DNA of 64,000 nt. Source: an uncultured Alphaproteobacteria bacterium (GTDB lineage Bacteria > Pseudomonadota > Alphaproteobacteria > Rs-D84). The stretch covers positions 293,634 to 357,633 of the forward strand of contig CATLAX010000002.1 of NCBI GenBank assembly GCA_949878575.1, given 5' to 3'. Under the pieces are notes generated by a model. It was not told the DNA's origin and ran no database searches. It saw only the letters and a program-made list of their open reading frames with translations. Of the stretch, positions 1-8,001 are shown in pieces (positions within the stretch are counted from its first letter, which is position 1; every line of letters starts with the position of its first letter). A program made the translations under genes and the position numbers.

Positions 1-474
1 GACCATTTCGCGCCGCACCGGGGCCAGCAGGTCTATAAACAGCCGCCCGTCCAAATGATCTGTTTCATGTTGAACAATGCGCGCGGGAACACCGGACATT
101 TCCGCGCCTTTCTTTTCACCGCGTTCATCCGTCCATTCAACCACAACCGCCGCCGGGCGCGTAACATGCGCAAACACCGGCAGATTGTCCGGCCCCAGAA
201 CGGACAGGCAGCCCTCTTCCATATTACAAGTTTCATCAGAGGCGGATACGATACGCGGGTTTATCATTTTGTACACTGTTTCCGTATCCGGATCCATCAT
301 AACCAGAAAACGTTTTGTCACCCCGACCTGGGGCGCGGCCAGGCCGACGCCGTTTTGTTCGCGCATCATGGCCACCATTTCATCCAAGGCACTTAAAATA
401 TCGGGCGATATGGTATCCACGGGCGCGCATTTTTCACGCAGAACCAAATCACCGCAAAGTTTCATTTGCAACAT
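1..474 (-). CDS. def: Peptide deformylase, 3' end cut by window edge
   Basis: Removes the N-formyl group from new proteins in the cytoplasm, using a bound metal ion. All three family motifs are visible in order: GVGLAAPQVG (motif 1), EGCLS (motif 2, metal-binding Cys) and QHETDHLDG (motif 3, two metal-binding His and the catalytic Glu). The frame stays open to base 1, giving 158 codons, so only the last few residues are missing. The ATG at 474 is preceded by GAGGAAA on the minus strand. It is divergent from rmuC with 42 bases between, so both promoters must be in or around that gap. Its usual partner fmt would lie outside the window. Confidence 0.96.
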   Translation of the reverse strand, partial: MLQMKLCGDLVLREKCAPVDTISPDILSALDEMVAMMREQNGVGLAAPQVGVTKRFLVMMDPDTETVYKMINPRIVSASDETCNMEEGCLSVLGPDNLPVFAHVTRPAAVVVEWTDERGEKKGAEMSGVPARIVQHETDHLDGRLFIDLLAPVRREMV

Positions 475-516
475 ATGTATTTCCTCTTATAATTGATATT
501 ATCAAAGGAAAGACAA

Positions 517-1398
517 ATGACAACCTATATTTTAATCCTGTTGGTGTTAATCGTCATACTGCAGATTGCGATGATGATGCGCCGACCGCCGGTGCCGGAT
601 TTAACCCCGCTGAATGAAAGCAACACCCGCCTGCGCGAGGTGCTGGCGGACCGCCTGGGCAAACTTAGCCAGAATGCGGTGGAACTCAAAAACATCAGTG
701 CGGACATTGCAAACTTTAAAAACATTTTAATGGGGAACAAGCAGGCGCGCGGCACGTTCGGCGAACGCCAGCTGGAAGACATTGTCGCGGATGTAATGCC
801 CCCGGACAGTTACGCGTTTCAATATGTCATGCCGACGGGCGTGCGGCCGGACTGCGTAATCCGCCTGCCGTATCCGCCGGGCGACATGGTGATTGACAGT
901 AAATTTCCACTGGAAAGCTATACCCGCATGACGGAAAACCCGGACGACGGCATGGCGCGAAAACAGTTTGAACTGGACGTGCGCAAGCATATTGATGCAA
1001 TCGCAGAAAAATACATTATCCCGGGCACCACCGCGGAATCCGCGATGATGTTTATCGCATCAGAGTCCATATTTGAAATGCTGCATCGTGATTTTGGCGC
1101 AACGGTTGACTATGCCGCCCGTCGCCGGGTGTTTATAGTATCCCCGTCAACACTGTGGGCGACGCTGAACACCGTGCGCGCGGTGCTGTCGGATATAAAG
1201 ATAAAACGCGTCGCGGGCCAGATAAAGAAAGAGCTGGACCTGTTGTTAACAGACTTGTCACGGCTGTCCGACCGGGCGGACAATCTGGGGCGCCATTTTG
1301 CCCAGACAACCGCGGACATAGAACAACTGCAGACATCCGTGCGGAAAATTACGCCGCGCGCGGAAAAATTGCGCGACATGGATTTCGGCGAAAATTAA
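517..1398 (+). CDS. rmuC: RmuC-family DNA recombination protein, short form
   Basis: RmuC proteins limit recombination at inverted repeats and carry a PD-(D/E)XK-like nuclease fold. Seen here: an N-terminal membrane helix (about residues 3-21), a short coiled region (about 30-75), then GTFGERQLE, RPDCVIRLP and VIDSKFPLE, which match the core of the family. At 293 residues it is shorter than usual because the long N-terminal coiled coil is reduced. I chose the ATG at 517 because AAAGGAAAG lies just upstream; a TTG at 493 would add eight residues without a ribosome site. The family assignment is firm; the precise cellular role is not well defined in general. Confidence 0.9.
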   Translation: MTTYILILLVLIVILQIAMMMRRPPVPDLTPLNESNTRLREVLADRLGKLSQNAVELKNISADIANFKNILMGNKQARGTFGERQLEDIVADVMPPDSYAFQYVMPTGVRPDCVIRLPYPPGDMVIDSKFPLESYTRMTENPDDGMARKQFELDVRKHIDAIAEKYIIPGTTAESAMMFIASESIFEMLHRDFGATVDYAARRRVFIVSPSTLWATLNTVRAVLSDIKIKRVAGQIKKELDLLLTDLSRLSDRADNLGRHFAQTTADIEQLQTSVRKITPRAEKLRDMDFGEN

Positions 1399-1422
1399 AA
1401 CGGGGCGACGCCCCGTTTTTAT
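1397..1422. terminator. Bidirectional intrinsic terminator
   Basis: A 6-bp GC stem (1401-1406 with 1410-1415) with a three-base loop, T-rich on both strands. It lies between the converging rmuC and XRE genes and can serve both. Confidence 0.85.
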
Positions 1423-1677
1423 TTATAAATCGCGTTCGCACCAGAAATCCAGACCGAACGTAAATATTTTCAACATCAGACGGTCGGGGATTCGCAACGC
1501 CCCGTTTTCATATTTCGCCCACATATTGGGCTGTACGCCCATGCGCGCGGACAGGCGCTCCTTTGATATTCCCATCAGCATCCGCGCCTTCTTTAATGTT
1601 TCACACGCCGGACGGTATGTATTCTGTTCCACCTTATGCGAATGAATACAGGCCTTGCGCGCGTTTGTTTTTCTCAT
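1423..1677 (-). CDS. Small XRE/Cro-type helix-turn-helix regulator
   Basis: An 84-residue protein that is almost entirely one DNA-binding domain. The stretch around KKARMLMGISKERLSARM reads as helices 1-2, and VQPNMWAKYENGALRIPD as the recognition helix with the typical YENG turn. The start at 1677 follows GGAGG with good spacing; an in-frame ATG at 1689 is less likely. Upstream on the same strand is a promoter, a structured leader RNA and an intrinsic terminator, so expression is probably decided by transcription attenuation. No toxin or phage gene is adjacent, so target genes are unknown. Single-domain XRE proteins can be autoregulators, antitoxins or phage repressors. Confidence 0.85.
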   Translation of the reverse strand: MRKTNARKACIHSHKVEQNTYRPACETLKKARMLMGISKERLSARMGVQPNMWAKYENGALRIPDRLMLKIFTFGLDFWCERDL

Positions 1678-1700
1678 TTTTTCCTCCATCGGTTTTTATT

Positions 1701-1857
1701 AAAAAAACTTACCGCCCGTGACGAATGGGCGGTTGGAGGTTAGAAACTACGTAAATATAGTGCTGTTTATTCATATATATCACAGCCCTCCAACCGGTTG
1801 TGGAGTTTTTATTTACGGAGGTTTCTACACCTCACACCGGGGGTCACCCGATGCAAT
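1701..1857 (-). ncRNA. Structured leader RNA with terminator and antiterminator (candidate riboswitch) upstream of XRE gene
   Basis: On the minus strand a promoter is followed by about 157 nt of highly structured sequence, an intrinsic terminator and the XRE gene. The terminator stem is 1711-1717 with 1727-1733, followed by seven T on the minus strand. A perfect 9-bp alternative pairing, 1731-1739 with 1787-1795, overlaps the terminator arm and would act as antiterminator. The 1787-1795 arm can instead pair locally with CTCCA at about 1800-1804, which would release the terminator. A long imperfect stem joins 1738-1757 and 1810-1831, and a 5' hairpin CGGG/CCCG sits near 1838-1850. This mutually exclusive logic is typical of riboswitches or attenuators. 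I recognise no known class. A free small RNA is the alternative. Confidence 0.65.
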
Positions 1858-1861
1858 GGGA

Positions 1862-1889
1862 ATTATAACAGAAAAACAGCGATTTGCAA
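1862..1889 (-). promoter_or_regulatory. Sigma-70-type promoter for leader RNA
   Basis: On the minus strand TTGCAA (1884-1889), 16-bp spacer, perfect TATAAT (1862-1867). Transcription would start near 1857. Confidence 0.7.
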
Positions 1890-1898
1890 ATATTTACT

Positions 1899-1962
1899 GG
1901 ATTGCCACGTCGGCGCAAGCGCCTGCTCGCAATGACAATGGCAGTGTCTGACGTGGCAATCC
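1899..1962. repeat. Palindromic intergenic repeat
   Basis: Perfect 13-bp inverted repeat: GGATTGCCACGTC at 1899-1911 and its complement at 1950-1962. The core contains TCGCAATGAC. A related element with CATTGCGAACGAAG and GGATTGCC arms lies at the end of the window (63933-64000), so this is a dispersed family. It sits just upstream of the leader-RNA promoter. Confidence 0.8.
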
Positions 1963-1973
1963 AAAATAAAAAA

Positions 1974-1995
1974 ACGGCGGGATTATTTCCGCCGT
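1974..1995 (-). terminator. Intrinsic terminator overlapping a stop codon
   Basis: Stem ACGGCGG (1974-1980) with CCGCCGT (1989-1995), A-rich to the left and T-rich to the right. The stop codon of the minus-strand gene lies in the loop. Confidence 0.75.
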
Positions 1996-2255
1996 TTTTT
2001 TGCAGTCTTTTCTTTTTCCTGGCCCAGTATGTCCATCTGCATTTGTAAAATCGTACTTTCCTTTTCTTTTATCACCTCTAACAGACGGGCGTTTTCCTGT
2101 TGCTGTTTTTCCAATTCCTGTTGGCCGGTCATTACGCGCTCTGACAGTGTTCTGTTGCGGCCGCGATTAAACAGCCCCGTTACAATCGCACCGACCAGTG
2201 CGCCGCTGGACGCGCTTAACAAATCACTTAAAGTATCTATTAATGGTATCGCCAT
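1983..2255 (-). CDS. Small membrane protein with C-terminal coiled coil, unknown function
   Basis: A 90-residue protein I do not recognise. Residues about 8-28 form a weakly hydrophobic Gly/Ala-rich helix (ASSGALVGAIVTGLF). Residues about 40-80 are rich in Glu, Gln and Leu with heptad spacing, suggesting a coiled coil. The tail is strongly basic (KTAKKRRK). The reading frame has a plausible ATG, but the ribosome site (AAGATG) is weak. It is followed by an intrinsic terminator overlapping its stop. The layout resembles small phage-related or membrane-anchored scaffold proteins, but nothing nearby supports a function. Confidence 0.65.
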   Translation of the reverse strand: MAIPLIDTLSDLLSASSGALVGAIVTGLFNRGRNRTLSERVMTGQQELEKQQQENARLLEVIKEKESTILQMQMDILGQEKEKTAKKRRK

Positions 2256-2286
2256 GCAGTCATCTTAACACGGCGCCAAGACAATA

Positions 2287-2892
2287 TCAGCAGGATGCTT
2301 TTCTTAACCCCGTCTTGCGGTCAACCCACACGCGTTCGCCCGCGATTTCCATCATCGGCATGTCGGACGCGCTGTCGGAATAGCTGCGCACGACACGGGG
2401 TATATACTTGTTTTCTTTGGCCCACGCATCCAATGCGCACACCTTGTTCGGGCCCCAGCATAAAAATTTGTATTTCCACGGACGCGCGGCATCCATCTGT
2501 GAACACATAACCGCGTCAAATTTCATGTCGCGCACCAACGCCGGCACCAGATAATCCGGCGATGCGGATACCAAAACCACCATGCGGCCCGCCGCACGTT
2601 CCGCGGCCACCTGCTCTTTGGACCAGCCGAAACGTTCGCGCCGGTGCTGCTTTATAAAACCGGGCGCAAACTTTTTCACCATTTCCGGCGTCAAAAAGCG
2701 TCGTATGTTCTGGCGCCACCACATGCCGCCGGGGTTTAACCATTTCCCCACAACAGCGGCCGCCATAACCGGCGCAAACAGCCACGGACGCACGCTGCGC
2801 CGGGCGCAGTATTTTGCAAATTCCACATTTGAATCAAGCGCGGACAATGTTCCGTCAAAATCAAATACAACTATATCTTTTTTCTGTAGCAT
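2287..2892 (-). CDS. HAD-superfamily (HAD-IB-like) phosphatase
   Basis: A predicted 201-residue hydrolase of the phosphoserine-phosphatase-like HAD group. Motif I is DFDGTLSALDS, with the Asp nucleophile and the acid/base Asp. Motif II is the Ser in VLVSASPDYL, motif III a Lys in PWKYKF, and motif IV SDSASDMPM with the metal-binding Asp. The cap region between motifs I and II is rich in aromatic and basic residues. I chose the ATG at 2892 because AAAGG lies just upstream and the product then begins directly before motif I. Substrate is unknown; members act on phosphoserine, phospholipid head groups or polyprenyl phosphates. Confidence 0.88.
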   Translation of the reverse strand: MLQKKDIVVFDFDGTLSALDSNVEFAKYCARRSVRPWLFAPVMAAAVVGKWLNPGGMWWRQNIRRFLTPEMVKKFAPGFIKQHRRERFGWSKEQVAAERAAGRMVVLVSASPDYLVPALVRDMKFDAVMCSQMDAARPWKYKFLCWGPNKVCALDAWAKENKYIPRVVRSYSDSASDMPMMEIAGERVWVDRKTGLRKASC

Positions 2893-2947
2893 AACAAACC
2901 TTTTAAATCTTTTCACACGCGGAATTATATCAGCGTTTTTCACGCCC

Positions 2948-2982
2948 GCAAATAAAAAAAACAAACGGGGCCGCGGCCCCGT
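2948..2982 (-). terminator. Intrinsic terminator of efflux operon
   Basis: Perfect 8-bp stem centred at 2973-2974 (ACGGGGCC with GGCCCCGT) followed on the minus strand by a long T-rich run, directly after the RND gene. Confidence 0.9.
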
Positions 2983-2989
2983 TACAGTT

Positions 2990-5900
2990 TTACTTTATGC
3001 GCTTTACCCTGCGGCGCAGGCGTTCCATCATAAAGAACAGTGCCGGGGTCAGCGTGAACGTCCATACCAGCGACGCCAGCATACCCCCGATCATAACGGC
3101 GGCCATGGCGACCTTCATGCCGTCGGTGCTCCACAACTGCGGCAGCATTCCCGTCACAACCGCGATGGACGTCATCAGAACCATGTTCTTTTTATCGTTC
3201 AATTCCGTCCACAGCGCCACGCGCGGAACGGCGCCTTCTGAAATGCGCTTTATGGTCGGTTCCAACACCAGAATGTTGTTGTTAACCACCAGACCCACCA
3301 ACATAACGAACGCCAGCATGGCCCCCACGTTCATTGACGCCCCGGACAGGAACAGCATTATGAACACGCCGGCAAAGCTGGTGATAATTGACGTTGCAAT
3401 CGTAAACGGATGCGTCAGCGAGTTCAATATCGCCGCCAGCAACATAAACGTCAGTATCGTCGCCAGCAAGAACGCTTGGCCAATTTCGCCGGTCGTTTCA
3501 TCCTGGGTTTCCGACATTCCGCCAAACTGGGCGTAATATCCGGGCTGCCAATCCATTTTTGCCATGCCGGCCTGAATCTTTTGCTGTACCGGACCCATGG
3601 TGGATTTGCCGATGTTTATGTCTATTTCCGTAATACGACTTTTATCCAAACGGCGTATTTCCGATGTCGCGGGCACGGTTTGAACATCGCCCAGTTCCGA
3701 CAGCGCAACCATTCCCTTTTGAGAATTCATGTAAACGTTGTCAAACAGGCTGCCGTTCTTAAACGGACGCGCAAATTCCAGAATTATCGGATATTCTTCG
3801 CCGCGCTCTTTGTACTTGTAATCGTCGTTTCCATACAGCGCCGCACGCAGCGTCGTACCGGCATACGCATTTTGCACGCCCCAGAAATTCATCTTTTCCT
3901 GATTTGGAACAAAACGGATTTCGTTGTTCGGCGTCTGCTGTGCCATGACGGCCGTCGCAACCTCTGGTATCTGGTTAATCATGTCCAGAACCCGGGCCGC
4001 ATATTCGTTGCGAACCGCGTCGTCTTCGCCGTAAATGTTCAACACCATGTCGTTGTTTGAACTGGACGACATTCCGCGGCCCGCCATTACCTGAATTTCC
4101 GCATCCGGAATTTCCGACAACACCGGCAGCATTTCCCGCGCCAGCTGCTTGTCCGATTTCTTGCGCACACCCAGTTCGCGCAAATCAACCTTTACCGTGA
4201 TGTTCTGCAGACCGTTTTCACCGATTTTTGCGGTTGTCGCAACAACATCCGGGAATTCTTTCAACGCGTCTTCTATTTGCTGTGAAATGGCGACGGATTT
4301 TTCATACGTCGCCCCCATCGGCGCGCGTGCGGTAATCGTCATTTCATTCGTGTCCGTCGTCGGCGAAAACTCGTTACCGACAAACCGCATCAGCATCGCG
4401 GACGCAATCAGAACGCCAAACGCCATGGCCACAACGCGGCCGGAATGTCTGAACTGATAATCAAACCACATGCGCAACGGTGTTTTTTCATCCGCCGCTT
4501 TTTCTGTCGCACGCGATTTCTTTTCCTTTGGCGCGGTCAGACGCAAGAACTTTGCAATCATCATGGGCGCCAGCGTGAACGAGAACATCAGCGACAGCAG
4601 CGTCAGATACACAACCGTCATACCGAACTGGGCCATGAACTGACCCGCGATTCCGCCCATAAACGCCAGCGGCAGGAACACCACAACGTTTGTTCCGACA
4701 CCGGCCAGAACGGAAACCGCGACTTTTTTGGTGCCGTCAATGGCGGCGTCGTCCGGATGCTTGCCCGCGCGCATTTCCTGCAGCGCGGATTCAATCAGAA
4801 TAATCGCGTTTGACACCAGCGTGCCCAGTGCGGACGAATACGCCAACAGAGTCATTGCGTTTATTGTAAATCCGGAACCGTCCATAAAGAAAAATCCCGC
4901 TATCAATGATGCCGGAATCACGACGCCGGCAATAATCGTTGAACGCCAGTTGCCGGTAAACACCAACAAAACGATAACCGTGAATATGATACCCAGCACG
5001 ATGCCCCATATCGTGCTGTACGTTTCATCCAGAACAGAGATGGAAGAATCTGACACAATGCTCATTTCGGCGCCGGGGAAACGCGTCTGCATGTCCGCCG
5101 TCAACGCCGGCAGACGTTCACGCAACGCCTTTGATATTTTAATGGCGTTGCCGTCGTCTGATTTTACAACGGATGCAACCACAACGTCTTCGCCGTTGTA
5201 ACGCGCACCGGTTTCGGCGTCGCGCGCCTCGTCCGAAACGGTTGCAATGTCTGATACCTTGAAGCGCTGGCCCTCCATCGTGACGATTTCCAGATTTTCT
5301 ATTTCCGCCACGGATGAAAATTCACCTATGAAACGAACGTTGGACGAATTTGCGGATGTTTCAATCTTGCCCCCGGGAACGTTTAAGTTCTTGGACCCCA
5401 GCGCAGACACAACGTCAACAATCGTCACACCGCGCGCCGCCATTTCATCGGGGTCCATCGCAATGCGAACCGCACGCTCGCGGCCGCCGAAAACATCAAC
5501 ACTGGCCACGCCAGATATCGCCGTAATCTTGTTTGACAGCGTGTTGTCCACGTATTCTTCCAAATCACGCGCCGACGCCCCGCGCAAAACGATGTCAACC
5601 ACGGATTCCTGCAACGGGTTCAACTTTTCAACAACAGGCTGCTTTAACGCATCCGGAAAATCGGATGCCAGACCGTCAATTTTTGTCTTTACCTCGGCCG
5701 CCTTGTCGTTGACGTTTACGCCCAGGTTGAATTCCGCCATGACGTATCCGCCGTTTTCAAACGCGCGCGACGTCAGCTTTTTTAAGCCCGCAACCTCAGC
5801 AATCGCGTCCTCGGCCTTTTTGATAACCTGTGATTCAATTTCCGCAGGTTCCGCACCCGGGTACACGAACGTCGCGGTCACCATCGGGAAATCCAGCGAC

Positions 5901-6007
5901 GGGGTGCGTTCTATATTCATTTTCGGAAACGACACCAGCCCCAGAACAACCCAGAACAATACAAACATCAGTGTCGTAATCGGTCGGCGGACGAAAAAAT
6001 TCAACAT
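2990..6007 (-). CDS. RND-family inner-membrane permease lacking canonical proton-relay residues
   Basis: The 1005-residue inner-membrane pump subunit of a tripartite RND system, last gene of the marR-tolC-MFP-RND operon. It has the N-terminal TM1 (RRPITTLMFVLFWVVLG), two large periplasmic loops and blocks of TM helices near 335-500 and 830-1000, as in AcrB. Oddly, the TM4 segment is GTLVSNAIILIES, where AcrB has Asp-Asp for proton coupling, and the TM10 segment is GLVVNNNILVLE, where AcrB has the key Lys. Both sites therefore read Ser/Asn. Length and fold look intact, so this is substitution rather than decay. It may be a divergent or differently energised transporter. Substrate unknown. Confidence 0.92.
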   Translation of the reverse strand: MLNFFVRRPITTLMFVLFWVVLGLVSFPKMNIERTPSLDFPMVTATFVYPGAEPAEIESQVIKKAEDAIAEVAGLKKLTSRAFENGGYVMAEFNLGVNVNDKAAEVKTKIDGLASDFPDALKQPVVEKLNPLQESVVDIVLRGASARDLEEYVDNTLSNKITAISGVASVDVFGGRERAVRIAMDPDEMAARGVTIVDVVSALGSKNLNVPGGKIETSANSSNVRFIGEFSSVAEIENLEIVTMEGQRFKVSDIATVSDEARDAETGARYNGEDVVVASVVKSDDGNAIKISKALRERLPALTADMQTRFPGAEMSIVSDSSISVLDETYSTIWGIVLGIIFTVIVLLVFTGNWRSTIIAGVVIPASLIAGFFFMDGSGFTINAMTLLAYSSALGTLVSNAIILIESALQEMRAGKHPDDAAIDGTKKVAVSVLAGVGTNVVVFLPLAFMGGIAGQFMAQFGMTVVYLTLLSLMFSFTLAPMMIAKFLRLTAPKEKKSRATEKAADEKTPLRMWFDYQFRHSGRVVAMAFGVLIASAMLMRFVGNEFSPTTDTNEMTITARAPMGATYEKSVAISQQIEDALKEFPDVVATTAKIGENGLQNITVKVDLRELGVRKKSDKQLAREMLPVLSEIPDAEIQVMAGRGMSSSSNNDMVLNIYGEDDAVRNEYAARVLDMINQIPEVATAVMAQQTPNNEIRFVPNQEKMNFWGVQNAYAGTTLRAALYGNDDYKYKERGEEYPIILEFARPFKNGSLFDNVYMNSQKGMVALSELGDVQTVPATSEIRRLDKSRITEIDINIGKSTMGPVQQKIQAGMAKMDWQPGYYAQFGGMSETQDETTGEIGQAFLLATILTFMLLAAILNSLTHPFTIATSIITSFAGVFIMLFLSGASMNVGAMLAFVMLVGLVVNNNILVLEPTIKRISEGAVPRVALWTELNDKKNMVLMTSIAVVTGMLPQLWSTDGMKVAMAAVMIGGMLASLVWTFTLTPALFFMMERLRRRVKRIK

Positions 6008-6038
6008 TTTGTTTTCTCCTATTTTCCTTGCCTAAAAA

Positions 6039-6659
6039 CTACTTCTTTATTTTGACCTTGTCACCGGCCGAAACACGCGACAGAATCACAATGTCACCGT
6101 CACGCAGCCCGTCTGTAATATACGCGGTGTCTGCATCACTGCGGGCAACGGTCACATTTTGCGGCGCCGCCGCGCCGTCGCGCACGACATACACAACGCC
6201 GCCCGCCACCGCATATGCCGGGACGAAATAGCCGTCCGCCTTAAACTCGGCGAATTGCAAACCGTCCTTTACGCCGCGTGTGCGCACGACATGCATGCCG
6301 GTATCCAAATCAATGCCGGCGCCAACAGATACTATCTCGCCGGCGCCAACCTTTTGCCCCGCACGCAGCATATGCGCACGCGCACCGGACACCAGGGCGC
6401 GGTTGCCCTTTACCGTCAGAGGCTCGCGCACAACGCCGGGCGCGCGCTTCATTTCCAGCACCTCTACCGGCACGCCGTGCTCGGCCGCGGCGCGCGCCGG
6501 ATTAAACACCTGCATGCGATACTGCACCCCGATTGCGACAAAGCGGTACACCACCCACATCGCCAGCAGCACGACCAGAACCAGATACAGTCTTTTCTTT
6601 GTGCGCGGCCGTTGCATCCATGCGCGAATGCGCGCCACCTGTTCCTTTAATTTTTCCAT
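6039..6659 (-). CDS. Short periplasmic adaptor (membrane fusion) protein of RND system
   Basis: Sits between the tolC-like and RND genes, one base after the former, where the adaptor is expected. Only 206 residues: a basic N-terminus, one membrane helix (about 24-42, LYLVLVVLLAMWVVYRFVAIG), then beta-rich sequence resembling the membrane-proximal half of adaptors (TVKGNRALVSGARAHMLRAG, and a C-terminal GLRDGDIVI element). Typical adaptors have 350-400 residues with a lipoyl domain and an alpha-helical hairpin, and I see no room for the hairpin. The ribosome signal lies within the end of the upstream gene, suggesting translational coupling. Function is assigned mainly by position and the C-terminal motif. 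Confidence 0.75.
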   Translation of the reverse strand: MEKLKEQVARIRAWMQRPRTKKRLYLVLVVLLAMWVVYRFVAIGVQYRMQVFNPARAAAEHGVPVEVLEMKRAPGVVREPLTVKGNRALVSGARAHMLRAGQKVGAGEIVSVGAGIDLDTGMHVVRTRGVKDGLQFAEFKADGYFVPAYAVAGGVVYVVRDGAAAPQNVTVARSDADTAYITDGLRDGDIVILSRVSAGDKVKIKK

Positions 6660-6660
6660 T

Positions 6661-8001
6661 TTACTCCCCCAGTTTCTTTATTGATTCCGCAGCCATCAAA
6701 ATATTGTACTTTGCGTTTAACAGCGCCATGTCCAGCTGATACAGACCGGCGGACGCCTCGGCCAGCTCTATGGCAGACGTCTGACCGGCAGCAAAGCGTT
6801 CTGTTGAAAACTGATACGCCTTGGACGCCAAATTACGCGCATTTTCCAGTGTCGCCAAATTGCCGCGCAGATGATTGTATTTCTTTATCGCGGTATCGTA
6901 TTCCTCTGTCTTCATTTTCTTTGATTTGTCCAAATCCTGGCGCGCGGCCTCTGCATCCATTGCGTCCATCGTCGCATTGGCGCGGTGCAAACCGCCGCTG
7001 AAAATCGGAACCTGCAGCGCAACGCCCCAGTATGCGGACTGGGACCCTTTTTCATCAAACATCGTGTCAATCTCTTTGCCCATTGACATAAAGTTATACG
7101 ACGCCGTCGCCGCCAGTGTCGGCAGATATTCCGCACGGGAAGACTTTGCCTTGGCCTCATACATACGCACCTGCTGATTCAATATGTCCCATTCTGGATT
7201 GTTTTTCAAACCGCCGGCGGACAAATCACCAAAAGTCTTCGGGAAATTATCGGTCAATGTAATCTCTTCGTCCATATCAATGCCCGCCAGAATCTTTAGC
7301 ATTCTGTACGCGGTGTCACGGTTGAACTCAGCATCGGACAAATTGATTTCCTTGGACGCGATATCCGACTCTATCTTTACCAGGTTTATGCGGTTTGCAC
7401 GACCGACGGACGCCAAACTGCTGCGGGCGGCGCGCGCCGCATCCAGGTCGGCCTTTGCAATCTTTACAATGTCGTCCGTCATTTTTGCCGTCCAGTAAAC
7501 GTTGGCGGCGCTGTAGCGCACCTCTCTCAGGGTCAGTTCACGGCTGGATTCCGACATCTTTATGGCAGACTTTACACTTTTAACCGCATTGCCTATTTTT
7601 CCGAACGTATAAATCGGCTGTGACACGGATACGCCGGCCATAAAAATATTATCCGGAATTTCTATATGTATCGGCTGGCCCGAACTGTCCTTCATATTTT
7701 CAGACAACAATCCGCCAAACGCCGCCGGCAAATCAATACCCGTGGATTTTGACGGGTTTTCAACATTAATCATGTTCATGTATGACGCCGTTCCGTCAAT
7801 CTTGAACCAGCGGTTGGAATTCGCCGCAGACAGCTGGGCCTGGGCTTTTTTTACATTTGCGTCCGCCTTTTTTACATCCTGGGATTCCGCAACAATTTTT
7901 TCCACAGCCTCGTCCAGCGACAGGTTCATCGCATCCGCACCGCCAAACGCCGTGCAGGCGCAAACCAAACCAAACACCAACCTGTATTTTACCTTATGCA
8001 T
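6661..8001 (-). CDS. TolC-family outer-membrane efflux channel
   Basis: A 446-residue outer-membrane factor that would form the exit duct of the pump. It has a signal peptide (MHKVKYRLVFGLVCACTAFG, cleavage near ADA), then two related halves rich in long helices with VKKAQAQLSAANS-type repeats, and short strand segments (ATASYNFM, WGVALQVPIFSGG) typical of the TolC barrel. The PIFSGG motif is a hallmark of the family. Its start overlaps the end of the marR gene by eight bases, so the two are translated together. Length is normal. Confidence 0.93.
   Translation of the reverse strand: MHKVKYRLVFGLVCACTAFGGADAMNLSLDEAVEKIVAESQDVKKADANVKKAQAQLSAANSNRWFKIDGTASYMNMINVENPSKSTGIDLPAAFGGLLSENMKDSSGQPIHIEIPDNIFMAGVSVSQPIYTFGKIGNAVKSVKSAIKMSESSRELTLREVRYSAANVYWTAKMTDDIVKIAKADLDAARAARSSLASVGRANRINLVKIESDIASKEINLSDAEFNRDTAYRMLKILAGIDMDEEITLTDNFPKTFGDLSAGGLKNNPEWDILNQQVRMYEAKAKSSRAEYLPTLAATASYNFMSMGKEIDTMFDEKGSQSAYWGVALQVPIFSGGLHRANATMDAMDAEAARQDLDKSKKMKTEEYDTAIKKYNHLRGNLATLENARNLASKAYQFSTERFAAGQTSAIELAEASAGLYQLDMALLNAKYNILMAAESIKKLGE

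Noticed and set aside
1701..1857. Leader RNA as 6S RNA
   Set aside because: The rod shape and size are suggestive, but it reads straight into a regulator gene and has terminator/antiterminator overlap, which 6S RNA lacks.
1899..1962. CRISPR array
   Set aside because: Only isolated palindromes are present; there is no series of equal repeats with unique spacers anywhere in the window, and no cas genes.
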